In this document: positions 33,898 to 43,329 of the stretch, piece after piece
Layout: each line of letters opens with the position of its first letter
Numbering within the stretch: the stretch's first letter is position 1
Position numbers and translations under genes: made by a program
The notes under the pieces: model-generated
What the model was told of the DNA's origin: nothing
Database searches by the model: none
The model's input: the letters and a program-made list of their open reading frames with translations, nothing else
Virus record (IMG/VR): IMGVR_UViG_3300048929_000179
Coordinates: 1 to 64,000 of that record
Reading direction: 5' to 3' (one strand)
Length of the DNA: 64,000 bases
Origin: a virus

Positions 33898-35589
33898 TTA
33901 AATGCCTGGCTTCGGCATAGCATTTGAATTTGTCGTCTTACTTTGTATTGTATTTTCATTGTCTGGATTGGTAGTTTCTGGCCTACCTGCACTTTTGTCT
34001 ACATCACTCATATCTGAATCTTTTGATGTTAAAGTGAAAGATGTTTTGTGTACGGGAAAACGATTCTCGAAATCTTGTTCCAACTCTTCTTCCATAAGAG
34101 CCAAATAACATTCTGGATCAACACCAGTACTTGAAACCCACGCCTGTAAACTACCTTTACCCCTTGCATATAAATCACTCATATACTTAACCATTTTGTC
34201 TCTATTTACGAAAGTAGTGGGGAGTATTGACATTTTGGTTGGACAAGAATTATCTTTGATGATATTCGCATTAATAACCTTGTTTAATTCATCTACAATT
34301 TCAGTAATGTATGAATAGATAGAAGAGGAAATACATTCAATGTTTAGTGTAGCTGTAGCGAAATTTGCATTTGACTTTCCTCCAACAATGGCTGCTTCGA
34401 TACCCAAATCTTGAGATATGTTATTTTTTACATTCACTTCATTCTTTTCGTCAAATATAGTAGTGTCAACCTTTATTTGGTCAAGTTTGGTACCGGTAGC
34501 TAAAGAGAAAAATGCCTTACCATAACGATTATTATTGTTGAACAAAGCACTTTTAATCATATTATGTTGCGCTGTCTGCTGTGGCTGAGAGAGAGAAGAA
34601 CTGCCTTTTCTTTCACCTTCTGGATAAGTCTCATAAAAAATTTGATTATTCAAGTCGTCCAATACGCTTCTTTTTGTATTAATGAAATGATTAGCATATA
34701 AAATGTCATCGAGAGAAGCAATCGGCATAGGTATTCCCCATGGCTCGCTGTCAGCAGACTTAATTTTGTGGCAAATAGTATTGTCATTATTTAGAAGTAG
34801 CCAAGGTTGAATTTGTTTCCCAGCATCGTATCTACTCCAACCATCTCTAATTTCTTTAGGAAATGATCTAAGTTTTCTTTTCAACCTATCACCACAATAC
34901 TGAGAAAAATACCTCAAATCATATGCAACTAGTGGAGAACCATTCTTCCTACTTATAATTTTGCAATAATCGACTGGCAATGCTATGATTGAAACATTTA
35001 TGCCCAATTCATTAATCTCAAATATATTCAACACTTCTTCGTCAGAAAGATATTTTTTATTTTCCGCTACTGGTTTTGTAGTCTCAAGATAATAAAAAAT
35101 AATGCCATCATTAAATTCTTTTAATAAGGCATCACGAATGAATTTTTTATATTTAATTGCATCGAGAGTAGATTCGAATTTCTTTTTATTTGACATTCTG
35201 CGTTTTTTAAATGAATCTGATGTGTTAGGGACAGTCGTATAAACAACTTTATCAAGTGTATGCATTGACCTCATATAATCAAGTCCACTCGAAATAGTTC
35301 CGTTTGTACGATAAGCCCACCAAGATAATCTGCGTAACTGCTGATTATATATCATTGGATTTGCTTTATACTCAGATATCATATCTAAATCTACCGGACA
35401 ATCTATAACGGTATCTCCCATGGAGAGTGATACTGGAATTGCCGAGTTAAATTCATGCGAAAACTTTTCGTCTAGTATAACATTTTCTTGATTAATTTCT
35501 GCTGTAGCATTAATATCATTAACGCCGTTTCTGCTTTTCGAACATTTTGGTCTACCTCTTTTTTTTGGTTCATTTGTTGTTTCTGGCAT
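33898..35589 (-). CDS. Portal protein
   Basis: 563 residues. The order of genes (TerL, portal, protease-scaffold) and the chain features fit a portal: basic N-terminus (KKRGRPKCSKS), a wing and stem with LRRLSWWAYRTNGTISSGLD, helical clip region (RSVLDDLNNQIFYETYPEGE), and a Glu-rich end. It forms the 12-subunit ring through which DNA is packaged. Start at 35589 behind AAGGAGGTGAT. No sequence-only motif proves it, so confidence rests on context. Confidence 0.8.
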   Translation of the reverse strand: MPETTNEPKKRGRPKCSKSRNGVNDINATAEINQENVILDEKFSHEFNSAIPVSLSMGDTVIDCPVDLDMISEYKANPMIYNQQLRRLSWWAYRTNGTISSGLDYMRSMHTLDKVVYTTVPNTSDSFKKRRMSNKKKFESTLDAIKYKKFIRDALLKEFNDGIIFYYLETTKPVAENKKYLSDEEVLNIFEINELGINVSIIALPVDYCKIISRKNGSPLVAYDLRYFSQYCGDRLKRKLRSFPKEIRDGWSRYDAGKQIQPWLLLNNDNTICHKIKSADSEPWGIPMPIASLDDILYANHFINTKRSVLDDLNNQIFYETYPEGERKGSSSLSQPQQTAQHNMIKSALFNNNNRYGKAFFSLATGTKLDQIKVDTTIFDEKNEVNVKNNISQDLGIEAAIVGGKSNANFATATLNIECISSSIYSYITEIVDELNKVINANIIKDNSCPTKMSILPTTFVNRDKMVKYMSDLYARGKGSLQAWVSSTGVDPECYLALMEEELEQDFENRFPVHKTSFTLTSKDSDMSDVDKSAGRPETTNPDNENTIQSKTTNSNAMPKPGI

Positions 35590-35604
35590 TTAAGTATCAC
35601 CTCC

Positions 35605-37407
35605 TTAATTATATAGTGGTAGAAAATCATAGTCTGAAGAATCAGACAGTAAATCTTGCTCAAGTAGACTGGCAAAATAATTTCCATAAGAAACCGATGT
35701 ATACCTATCCTTTCTGTTGGAACCTTGCTCGCTAATAACTACGATATCTGTTTGTGGCTTCTTCTCATACACCAACTCAACACTTTCTGAAATTAATTCT
35801 TGAGTGTCAAGGAACGGAGCTTCATAGAATAACTGACTATCTAAATCAAAATTCTCCATATATTCTGGTATCTTTGGTAAAATATTTTCCACAGCATCAT
35901 TATAGCCAACAAGAAAATCTATTTTATTTTCAACCAAACTTAATCTAAATTCTTGTGCTATATCACTGTTGAGTTTTTGAGACGCTACAATAGAAAAGAG
36001 CACTGAGGTTGCCCCCGCGCTCTTAATACGATTCGCTATTTTTTCATCATTAAAACAAACCCACGGTCTGTATTCTTTGTCTCTTTCTTCGTCGTACATT
36101 ACTTTTGCCAACAAATCATAAACGGCTATACCACCGTTACGCATATCAAGGACACAATAATCTGCATCAAAGTCCTCAAAAAGCTGTTTTATACGAATGG
36201 CTTGCTTTGTAGTGTCTCCACCCTGTATTGCTTCAAGATAACATAGCATTCTGCGATATCCTTGTTTAATTTCCTTGCCAGATCCCTCTATACTTTGAGA
36301 CGTATATGTAATACTTTCTGGAATAAGCCTAATACAACTAAAAATTGAATTATCATTATTTTTATTTTCAACAAAAGCCATATCACAAGATATAATTCTT
36401 ATTTCTCCATCTTGCTTTGGGATAGCATGTGGATTTTTTTTTCTATTCAGCACATCTAATGTTAATCTTGGATAAAATGGCTTTCTTAATCTTTGATTAT
36501 CAGTAAACATTTTGTATTTAAAATAAGCTGTAGTATTTTCTTTTATCATTTGATTCTTGTATTCAATAGCAAATGTAATAGGATCAAACTTCTTCATATC
36601 CTTATATATCTGATTTCGTGTTTTTATATTATGCTTCAAGGTTAAACTGTAATCAAATCCAAGGACACACTGATCTTTCCCGTTACGTACTTCCACCATG
36701 GTATCTTCTAATAGTTTTCCCATCCAGTGAGATGAATACCATGCAGAGCTTATATAAATATCGGTTGGTTCTTCCGCCAAAGCTGAATACTCGTCGAACT
36801 TTAAATATGGGACTGGTCTTATAATTTGGAATGGTGAGAGAACTGAATCTACAACAAACTTATCTATCATACGAAACTCTTCATATATAATACACGTACT
36901 TCTGTTACCTCTGGCATTATCATTTGCAGGAACAACCTTAATTGTGCTTCCATTCCTGAAATTTACAACCGTATCATTTTGATTGTCCTTAATACTAAGT
37001 ATTTCTCTCCTGAGATTAGGAGATTGGCTCATTAGTTCATTTTTTATTTTCTCGGTAACAATAAGTTTAGATTGTCCCTTAGTTGCGCTTGCTATTACAA
37101 TTTTACTATTTGGATACAGAGATGCTTTGCTACAACCAAAAATCGCAACAACGTATGATTTGGCAACTGCTCGTGAACCGACTATTACATTTGAAGAATT
37201 GGTGTTCATTTCATATAATTCCAAGTGCTGATATGGATATAAATTAAAACCAAAATACATTTCAGCATAACGATTTATATTTCTTTTAAAAAATGTATTC
37301 CATTCGTAAAAATGCATTAAATTGTTTTTGTTTGATAACCAATGTCCCTCTGCAACGTTCTTATAGGCGTTTAATTGACGTTCATCTAATAAACTTTCAT
37401 TATTCAT
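35605..37407 (-). CDS. terL: Terminase large subunit
   Basis: 600 residues. The ATPase has a Walker A-type loop VGSRAVAKSYVVAIF (about residues 77-90) and Walker B CIIYEEFRM (about 170). The nuclease domain has the first Asp in IISCDMAFVENKNNDNS (about 345), and DADYCVLDMRNGGIAVYDLL (about 430). TerL cuts concatemers and pumps DNA into proheads. The gene start overlaps the end of the zinc-finger gene at 37400 by eight bases. Confidence 0.9.
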   Translation of the reverse strand: MNNESLLDERQLNAYKNVAEGHWLSNKNNLMHFYEWNTFFKRNINRYAEMYFGFNLYPYQHLELYEMNTNSSNVIVGSRAVAKSYVVAIFGCSKASLYPNSKIVIASATKGQSKLIVTEKIKNELMSQSPNLRREILSIKDNQNDTVVNFRNGSTIKVVPANDNARGNRSTCIIYEEFRMIDKFVVDSVLSPFQIIRPVPYLKFDEYSALAEEPTDIYISSAWYSSHWMGKLLEDTMVEVRNGKDQCVLGFDYSLTLKHNIKTRNQIYKDMKKFDPITFAIEYKNQMIKENTTAYFKYKMFTDNQRLRKPFYPRLTLDVLNRKKNPHAIPKQDGEIRIISCDMAFVENKNNDNSIFSCIRLIPESITYTSQSIEGSGKEIKQGYRRMLCYLEAIQGGDTTKQAIRIKQLFEDFDADYCVLDMRNGGIAVYDLLAKVMYDEERDKEYRPWVCFNDEKIANRIKSAGATSVLFSIVASQKLNSDIAQEFRLSLVENKIDFLVGYNDAVENILPKIPEYMENFDLDSQLFYEAPFLDTQELISESVELVYEKKPQTDIVVISEQGSNRKDRYTSVSYGNYFASLLEQDLLSDSSDYDFLPLYN

Positions 37408-38419
37408 CTTCTGTTACCTTGATGGAATATTCTTCATCCATTGCTGAAGTGCCATTTATTAAATTGTTTGTTGGTCTTTCTACAAAACGCCTATAATATT
37501 CATCTTGTTCATCATAATCTTTGAATATTGACTTATCCTTAAAATATTCGGCAGGAGACATAGTTTCTATAATTTTAGTGAAATTACCCCAACACTCATC
37601 TGGATTGTTTATGGTTGTATCACCATTTGTTTTTGGCTTTAAATTTGCATTCCCAAGTGTTTGTTGATATAGTTTAGATACCTTATCGTATCTATCCATA
37701 TCTTTGTCTTGCCTGGCTCTTGCTTTAAGTACATATTGTTCACATAGATCGTTTAACAATGTAGCCTGTGTTGCATTTTCCTCATCAATACTATCTTTAT
37801 AAAGTTTATAATGCTCATTAAGCATGTCGTACTCTGCTTCAGAATAACCGATTCCCCACCTCTTCATGTTTTTTTGTAATTTTTTAGCGTCTGGTTCTTC
37901 CATATTTTCAATATCTGACTCCGACAGTATGAGGTTATTGTTCTGTTCATATAAATAATCATCATATGTTTTACCTGAATTCTGATTTAAATTACACTGG
38001 CGAACATATTCTTTTATACGTGAACGTTGAGCGCCGCTTTTTTTGCTTGCAGATAAAATACTATCATTCTGATAAATATCCCAGTGTAGGCAAACTCTTT
38101 TAATTGCTGCATCTTGATCTCCAAGTATTTCTTGATATTGTTTAACCAATGAATCAATACAATCATTACAAATCGGCAAATACGAATTATTCCCTTTAAA
38201 GAACGGAGACTGACTGAACGAAAAATTACCTTCTTGTTTTGCATACCTGGTTCCACATGTTACACATTTATGTGGTTTCTTAATTAAGCTTTCTTCAACT
38301 TCTGTTTTTTTAGGAGAGATTATTGTTGGTTTAGTAACTGCATCTTTATTTGCTGTTGCAATTACCAATAAACTTTCCTTTGGTTTGATACTTCCCTTTG
38401 GTCTGCCGCCTTGAGCCAA
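37400..38419 (-). CDS. Probable terminase small subunit with zinc finger
   Basis: 339 residues starting with TTG at 38419 (GGAAGGTGAT upstream). Residues 50-90 hold a zinc-binding CVTCG...CNDC pair. The N-terminus (GRPKGSIKPK) is an AT-hook-like basic tail. Residues 90-330 are helical with helix-turn-helix-like parts. A DNA-binding protein directly before and overlapping TerL is most likely TerS, although it is longer than usual (about 150-200 residues). The sequence motif does not prove it. Confidence 0.6.
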   Translation of the reverse strand: MAQGGRPKGSIKPKESLLVIATANKDAVTKPTIISPKKTEVEESLIKKPHKCVTCGTRYAKQEGNFSFSQSPFFKGNNSYLPICNDCIDSLVKQYQEILGDQDAAIKRVCLHWDIYQNDSILSASKKSGAQRSRIKEYVRQCNLNQNSGKTYDDYLYEQNNNLILSESDIENMEEPDAKKLQKNMKRWGIGYSEAEYDMLNEHYKLYKDSIDEENATQATLLNDLCEQYVLKARARQDKDMDRYDKVSKLYQQTLGNANLKPKTNGDTTINNPDECWGNFTKIIETMSPAEYFKDKSIFKDYDEQDEYYRRFVERPTNNLINGTSAMDEEYSIKVTEDE

Positions 38420-38439
38420 AAAATCACCTTCCTTTTATT

Positions 38440-38476
38440 CCACAAAAATAGACAGCCGAATTAACGACTGTCTTTG
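38440..38476 (-). terminator. Terminator-like hairpin
   Basis: On the minus strand AAAGACAG...CTGTCTATTTTTGTGG, between the amidase and TerS genes. Confidence 0.6.
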
Positions 38477-38488
38477 TAATTACAATAT

Positions 38489-39373
38489 TTATTTAGCTAA
38501 ACCTTTGTATTCTAGCGATCCGTCATTCAACGTCGAAACTAATACTTTACCTGTAACCATTTTACCGTCAGCATCTACAGCGTAAATCTTACCATCGTCA
38601 GCAACAAACTGTGATTTGCACATTACGCCATCTGCGCCGAGGAAATACCACTCGTTATTATACTGATACCACACGTTTGCTACCATCATTCCCGCAGCAT
38701 TGAACCAGTACCACTTGTTCTCAATTTGTACCCAATCGTTCCGTACAGGCAATCCGGTGTCGCCGTTGTAATATGACCAACCTTCAGGAGTCTGCATCCA
38801 ACCGGATTTCTTTTCTTCTGGAACTGGAGTAGCGGGAGATGATAGAGCAGCTTTAAAATCAGCCCATGTATGTTTTGTATGATTATATACATATGGGTTT
38901 GGGCAGATCTTTCCGGTAACATCGTAATGTCGAATTACGCGATCCGCAGGTATATTATATCTTTTCATTAGTTCTTTGGTTAATTCAATAGCGGACTGTA
39001 CAGTAGCATCTTCAAAATACCAGTCCTGACTTGTATCGGCTTTGTTACTATTATTACGAACACACATTTCAATGCTCACACAGTTTGTATTTTTTGCAAT
39101 TCCGTATAACGATCCGCCACCATTCGATAATTTCTTTCCACCCACTGCCCAACAATATCTAGCTACAGGATCGGGATTATACTGCCAAATATCACCTGAG
39201 AATCCTACATAGAAATCAGCAGAAGCATTTGTTGTTGTTCTCTGATTGTAGTAATTTATATTTGCTTTAGCGTCCCCAGTAGCTCCAACGTAATGTATAA
39301 CTATGTATTCTATTTTACCTGGGCGCACAGATGTATTGTGTGTGCCGAAATTAGGATTTTGATTAATGTACAT
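38489..39373 (-). CDS. Endolysin: N-acetylmuramoyl-L-alanine amidase with choline-binding-type repeats
   Basis: 294 residues from the ATG at 39373 (GAAAGGAG upstream); the longer frame to 39490 runs through the tRNA gene. Residues 20-170 are an Amidase_2 domain with zinc ligands in IVIHYVGATG (first His), HYDVTGKICPNP (later His and Cys/Lys) and the conserved SIEMCVRNNS. Residues 185-290 are wall-binding repeats (GWSYYNGDTGLPVRNDWVQI, KWYWFNAAGMM, EWYFLGADGVM). It would cut peptidoglycan after the holin opens the membrane. It lies away from the holin genes, in front of the terminase. Confidence 0.9.
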   Translation of the reverse strand: MYINQNPNFGTHNTSVRPGKIEYIVIHYVGATGDAKANINYYNQRTTTNASADFYVGFSGDIWQYNPDPVARYCWAVGGKKLSNGGGSLYGIAKNTNCVSIEMCVRNNSNKADTSQDWYFEDATVQSAIELTKELMKRYNIPADRVIRHYDVTGKICPNPYVYNHTKHTWADFKAALSSPATPVPEEKKSGWMQTPEGWSYYNGDTGLPVRNDWVQIENKWYWFNAAGMMVANVWYQYNNEWYFLGADGVMCKSQFVADDGKIYAVDADGKMVTGKVLVSTLNDGSLEYKGLAK

Positions 39374-39411
39374 TTTAATTACTCCTTTCTGTTTGTATTT
39401 TCTCATTATAG

Positions 39412-39495
39412 CGGTTGAGGTAGGATTTGAACCCACGGTGCGGTTAAACACATCTATTTTCAGGACAGACATCATAAGCCTCTCGATCACTCAAC
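39412..39495 (-). tRNA. tRNA-Ser (anticodon UGA), with C at position 33
   Basis: 84 bases. Acceptor GGTTGAG/CTCAACC with discriminator G, D-stem ATC/GAT, anticodon stem TCTGT/ATAGA with loop CCTGAAA, a long variable arm and T-arm GTGGG-TTCAAAT-CCTAC. The long variable arm and G73 identify serine. The base before the anticodon is C, where U33 is nearly universal. It may still be functional but with reduced decoding. Confidence 0.8.
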
Positions 39496-39499
39496 CGGA

Positions 39500-39585
39500 G
39501 CGTCGTGTGCAAGAGTCGAACTTGCAAGTCAAATTAATGACCGACAGATTAGCAATCTGTTCCAATACCATTATGGGAACACGAC
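39500..39585 (-). tRNA. tRNA-Ser (anticodon GCU)
   Basis: 86 bases. Acceptor GTCGTGT/ACACGAC with discriminator G, D-stem CCA/TGG, anticodon stem ACAGA/TCTGT with loop TTGCTAA (GCU), a long variable arm, and T-stem GCAAG/CTTGC around TTCGACT. It lies four bases upstream of the first tRNA, so both are probably cut from one transcript. It decodes AGC and AGU. Confidence 0.9.
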
Positions 39586-39587
39586 AA

Positions 39588-39612
39588 AATAGGAGAGTAG
39601 TGTACTCTCCTT
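39588..39612 (-). terminator. Terminator-like hairpin before the tRNAs
   Basis: On the minus strand GGAGAGTA-CAC-TACTCTCC followed by TATTTTG. Confidence 0.6.
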
Positions 39613-39679
39613 TAATTAGTAATACGAACTCACTCGCGGTTCGTTTATCTTGTCTGTAAAACAGTAGATTGATTAGGAA

Positions 39680-40696
39680 TTAAGTAAATAATTCATCAGC
39701 TTCTTCGCCTTCATCTAAACCTATGACATAATGCTGAAGAGTTGTTTGCGAGCTTTCGTGTCCCAAGAGAGCTTTGGCTGCTTCTACGCTTTTACCTTGT
39801 GCTACCACAATGTCAGTTGCCGCGCTTTCACGGAGAGCATGTGGATGGAAGCGTCTTCCAAGTATAGGTGTAAATATATCAGTTCCCCATGTATTAAAAG
39901 TTCCTTCTGCCACCTGTTTTATCTGCCCACCATAAAATACTGTAAATAAATATGGACAGTCGTCATCTCTTTCATTTACCCATTCTTTTATAGCGTCCAT
40001 GGAATAATCTGAAAATTTTAATCTTCTTGGCTTGCCACTTTTACCATGCCCTTTACATCTAATGATCGGAGTTTGATAATATTTCGCTGGCTTTTCAATG
40101 ATATTCCCATTTTTGTCTTTAACCTTTGTTGCCTTTTCTACTAATTCTGTTTCAACAATATTTTTTAATATTTGTCTTGTCTCAGCTCTACGACAACCAG
40201 TTTCAAAGGTAAATTTTAAATAAGCAATCAATTCTTTTTTATTCTTGCGTTTTGATTCTTCGAGTTTTTGACACATCATTTCTATTTCTTCCCTTGTAGG
40301 CGGAACCTTTTCATGAACAAGCGCCTTTTCTGGCTTCTTAATGCTTTTATTAATAAAATTATGAAACATTGGGTATATATCGCAGTAGTAAACAACTATG
40401 TAATTATTTAATGTGCTGATTGCTGATCTTTTATTTGAAATATCAGAAGATGAGTGACCTAACCCAAGCAACCAGTTTTGATACCTCAAATATTCTCTCG
40501 GCTTTATGTCTGTAATTAATTTATCATCAAGATTATCATGAATCCAGTTTAACCAGATACGACAATTAGAGGTATAAGCTTTTAGTGTTTTATCCGAAAG
40601 TTCTGTCGAGTTCATTAAAAAATCTTCTAGTAATTCCCTATTCTTTGGATTACACTGTAAATAATCATTTTCTGTCATTGGAGTTAATGCTTGTAT
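39680..40696 (-). CDS. int: Tyrosine recombinase (integrase) with apparent AUA start
   Basis: 338 residues if it starts at the ATA at 40696, eight bases after GGAAG in GGGAAGTGAT. The GTG at 40705 lies inside that ribosome site, and the next ATG is at 40678. The N-terminal core-binding domain (KTLKAYTSNCRIWLNWI) and the catalytic domain are complete: Arg in GCRRAETRQ, Lys after CKGHGKSGKPRRLKF, HPHALRESAAT (His-x-x-Arg), LLGHESSQTT (His), Tyr in HYVIG. It can integrate the phage or resolve dimers. It lies just upstream of the tRNA-Ser pair. Confidence 0.85.
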   Translation of the reverse strand: MQALTPMTENDYLQCNPKNRELLEDFLMNSTELSDKTLKAYTSNCRIWLNWIHDNLDDKLITDIKPREYLRYQNWLLGLGHSSSDISNKRSAISTLNNYIVVYYCDIYPMFHNFINKSIKKPEKALVHEKVPPTREEIEMMCQKLEESKRKNKKELIAYLKFTFETGCRRAETRQILKNIVETELVEKATKVKDKNGNIIEKPAKYYQTPIIRCKGHGKSGKPRRLKFSDYSMDAIKEWVNERDDDCPYLFTVFYGGQIKQVAEGTFNTWGTDIFTPILGRRFHPHALRESAATDIVVAQGKSVEAAKALLGHESSQTTLQHYVIGLDEGEEADELFT

Positions 40697-40780
40697 AGTA
40701 ATCACTTCCCTTCTTTTGTTTGTACTAGCGAAATCTTCTCATCTATTCGCCCGTTTTCTCTGTCGCCAAAATAGGCACAA

Positions 40781-40810
40781 TAAAAGAGCAGACTGTGACA
40801 TCTGCTCCTC
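40781..40810 (-). terminator. Terminator-like hairpin
   Basis: On the minus strand GAGCAGATGTCACAGTCTGCTC followed by TTTTATTGTGCC. Confidence 0.6.
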
Positions 40811-40819
40811 TTAATTACC

Positions 40820-41209
40820 TTAGTTTTTAATATCAAATTCACAAAACCGACTGCCGGCATTTTTAATAACAAACTTACTGTTACAATCAGAGTGAATAAA
40901 TGTAAACACATCATCTACGTATATGTACTCGTCGCCATATTTGGCTTCCTGGCACCAAATTTTCTCATCGTGAGAAATGGTGAGAATATATTCTCCGGAG
41001 TAGCTATCAATGTCTGCCGAACAAATCTTTACATCGAAAAGCTCAAATGAAGCATTCTTTGTGATCCAATTTAAAATATCAACCATAGTCTCGTAATGAG
41101 CAACAATATTGACTCCCTCAAAATCATCATTGTTTTTCTGTTCTCTTTCATACGCGCCTAATAATTCATAACCAAATTCGTTTAATGATCCAAAACTATA
41201 TGTTTTAAT
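40820..41209 (-). CDS. Hypothetical protein with apparent AUU start
   Basis: 129 residues if the ATT at 41209 starts it: GAGG (41218-41221) lies eight bases upstream and is followed by TGATTAAT. A GTG at 41218 overlaps the ribosome site. The protein is acidic with aromatic residues (KTYSFGSLNEFGYELLGAYE; TISHDEKIWCQEAKYGDEYI). No family recognised. It lies between HU and the recombinase. Confidence 0.55.
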   Translation of the reverse strand: MKTYSFGSLNEFGYELLGAYEREQKNNDDFEGVNIVAHYETMVDILNWITKNASFELFDVKICSADIDSYSGEYILTISHDEKIWCQEAKYGDEYIYVDDVFTFIHSDCNSKFVIKNAGSRFCEFDIKN

Positions 41210-41226
41210 ATTAATCACCTCGATTT

Positions 41227-41502
41227 TTATTCATTTACGGCATTTTTTAAATTTTTACCTGCTTTAAATTTAGGGGTCTTTGTGGCGGCAATGGTGATAG
41301 GTTCCCCTGTCCGTGGGTTCTTACCTTCTCTGGCAGACCTTTTACCTACGCTGAATGTACCAAATCCCACTAATTGCACAGATTCACCCTTTGCGAGTTC
41401 TTCTGAAACCGTATCTAAAAGTGCAGCAAGCATAACTTCTGCCAGTTTCTTGCTCTCGCCTGTTTTATTCGCCATTGACTCTAAAATTTCTGGTTTGTTC
41501 AT
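41227..41502 (-). CDS. hup: HU-family DNA-binding protein
   Basis: 91 residues, full length for HU. It has the N-terminal helices (MNKPEILESMANKTGESKKL), the GFGTFSVGKRSAREGKNP motif and the NPRTGEPITIAATKTPKFKA arm that inserts in the minor groove. HU bends DNA; phage HU can help replication, recombination or DNA packing. It stands beside the recombinase and replication genes. Confidence 0.95.
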   Translation of the reverse strand: MNKPEILESMANKTGESKKLAEVMLAALLDTVSEELAKGESVQLVGFGTFSVGKRSAREGKNPRTGEPITIAATKTPKFKAGKNLKNAVNE

Positions 41503-41559
41503 ATTATGTATTTCTCCTTTTATCCTTTTGATTTTTAATAGAAGAGCGGTAATCTGATA

Positions 41560-41784
41560 CTAGATAATATCAGCACTTACTCCGTAATCTTTAACTGTAA
41601 TAATCATAAAATCTGATTTCGCGTAACCTTTATTGTTTAGCAAATCCTCAACGAAAGTATCAAGTTCTGCATCAGTCGCAAACTCAACAGGCACAACCTG
41701 ACTTGCTTCATTGGTCTTTGTCATATATTTATAGAGGCTTGCGTAGTTATCACGTTTGTCTGCTAAGTCTAAAATCCTGTACAT
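41560..41784 (-). CDS. Hypothetical small protein
   Basis: 74 residues, start at 41784 with AAAGGAGG. It has a mixed alpha/beta make-up: MYRILDLADKRDNYASLYKY at the start, a helix ATDAELDTFVEDLLNN, and a beta end FMIITVKDYG. No family recognised. Conserved-looking small accessory gene between the phosphoesterase and HU genes. Confidence 0.6.
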   Translation of the reverse strand: MYRILDLADKRDNYASLYKYMTKTNEASQVVPVEFATDAELDTFVEDLLNNKGYAKSDFMIITVKDYGVSADII

Positions 41785-41811
41785 ACTCGATCCTCCTTTG
41801 ATGTGGTTAGT

Positions 41812-43035
41812 TTAATTTAGCTCAATATCGCACAATGCCTTGACTCTTTTATTTTCAGTCACGATAGTAACTGTTTGTTCAGGCAATCCAACAAGCCTTT
41901 TGTCTATTGCATAGCTATCCATTCCATCAACACAACCAGACTGAATAACTTTAACTCCGTCTACTGTAGCCATTCCATTTGTATGTCTGTGTCCTAAATA
42001 GCACATATCTGGCAGTGGATAATTTGCTTTTCTAGCCAATTTCGTCATATTATAGACTACATTACTCATTGAATCCTTGTCCCCATGACTGGCATAAACA
42101 CTATGTCCTCTTACGTTAAATGTTGCAATGTTAATATCCAACGTGTTGTCTTCAACATGTACATTTTCAACTCTCTTAAATTCTTTTTTCAAGGCATATG
42201 GAATAAGTAAATCAAAATTTTCTCCTTTTGGAGATTCTTCCTTACTTGCTGTGGAACGAGAGTGATTTCCCGGAGTCGTGTACACATAAACATTCTTAAA
42301 ATTAAAGCGAAGTGTGTCTATAAAATTACCAACTAAATCTGAAACCAACTCAATTTGTTCTATAATATTCTCTTTAGCCTCGATTCTGCCGTTTAAGTGT
42401 ATTAATCCGTGTATCATGTCGCCGCCAAGTATCACGTAAGCATTTTCGCCGTTATATGTATTCTTGATTTCCAATACTTCATCTAAATATTTTTTCATTC
42501 TGCACTTAAGAATGTCAACATTAAATTTATTCAATGGGCTATCTACTTCGACGGAACAGTGTACATCTGTAAGATGAATAATTAAATCTGAATCACTATC
42601 AATAATGGGAGATGGGTGGTAATCGAATGAAATTGGTTGATATTCGTCAATTGCTCTTTTGACAATCTCAAATAATTCTTCTCTTCTGGACTGTTCCCTC
42701 AAGAGTTTATTTAATCCAGTTCGTTCATCATATAATTTTTGCTTTTCTTTTTTGATTTCCTGTTTTTCAAGTGTGAGTTTTGTGAAATAATCGTCATCAT
42801 CTAACACAACATTTTTTTGTCTCAGGTATTCAGCTCTAGCATATCCGCCGAAAATAGTAGAAGACGCTTTACGAATGGTTTCTGACGAGCACTGAATGTT
42901 GTATTTATTCTTGAGATCGTCCCAATCAAAATCGCTGAAATCTCCGTATGCCATATCTATTTCTCTACAAGCAGCATTATATGACTCTTCCGTAAGTCCC
43001 AGTTTAGCTAATTTTTCTTCAAAATTATACAGTAT
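41812..43035 (-). CDS. Metallophosphoesterase (calcineurin-like) with apparent AUA start
   Basis: 407 residues if the ATA at 43035 is used (AGAAGG nine bases upstream). A GTG at 43041 lies only three bases after the ribosome site. Residues about 1-130 are a helical coiled-coil part. Residues 145-400 hold the five metal-binding blocks: HLTDVHCSVE, LGGDMIHG, TTPGNHSRS, ASHGDKD, YLGHRHTN. Such enzymes include SbcD-like nucleases, 2',3'-phosphatases and others. The neighbourhood (RNA polymerase, beta-CASP) suggests nucleic acid metabolism. Confidence 0.8.
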   Translation of the reverse strand: MLYNFEEKLAKLGLTEESYNAACREIDMAYGDFSDFDWDDLKNKYNIQCSSETIRKASSTIFGGYARAEYLRQKNVVLDDDDYFTKLTLEKQEIKKEKQKLYDERTGLNKLLREQSRREELFEIVKRAIDEYQPISFDYHPSPIIDSDSDLIIHLTDVHCSVEVDSPLNKFNVDILKCRMKKYLDEVLEIKNTYNGENAYVILGGDMIHGLIHLNGRIEAKENIIEQIELVSDLVGNFIDTLRFNFKNVYVYTTPGNHSRSTASKEESPKGENFDLLIPYALKKEFKRVENVHVEDNTLDINIATFNVRGHSVYASHGDKDSMSNVVYNMTKLARKANYPLPDMCYLGHRHTNGMATVDGVKVIQSGCVDGMDSYAIDKRLVGLPEQTVTIVTENKRVKALCDIELN

Positions 43036-43049
43036 GTTCACCCACCTTC

Positions 43050-43211
43050 TTATTCTTCATTTTCTTCACTAGGAGAGTAGGAGTTACAATTTTTAATAGA
43101 AATATCTACTCCGATAAATTTCTTTGAATCTGAATCAAAGTTGACAAGTACCGCATTATTTTTACAAACAGAGTGATGATTACAGTTTTTACAAATGTGA
43201 TTATCAATCAT
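43050..43211 (-). CDS. Small Cys/His-rich protein, 53 residues
   Basis: A 53-codon ORF starts at 43211 with GGAGG about ten bases before it and ends at 43050, 14 bases before the phosphoesterase start. Residues 5-17 hold ICKNCNHHSVCKNN, a likely zinc knuckle of three Cys and two His. The C-terminus is acidic. It may bind nucleic acid. Too short for ordinary ORF scans but the ribosome site and packing support it. Confidence 0.55.
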   Translation of the reverse strand: MIDNHICKNCNHHSVCKNNAVLVNFDSDSKKFIGVDISIKNCNSYSPSEENEE

Positions 43212-43329
43212 TTATATAAATCCTCCAATTATTCATTGTATTTTATGTGAAACATTACCATATATTATTTACAAGATGTATGTTAGTATTATATGAGTGA
43301 GAATAGACGCAAAAAATAGATATAAAAAA

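Noticed and set aside
39412-39585. Host chromosome junction at the tRNA genes
   Set aside because: Phage genes lie on both sides without a break, so the tRNAs are most simply phage-encoded.
40702-40914. Minus-strand 70-codon frame
   Set aside because: Overlaps the 40820 gene and a terminator-like hairpin, with no ribosome site.
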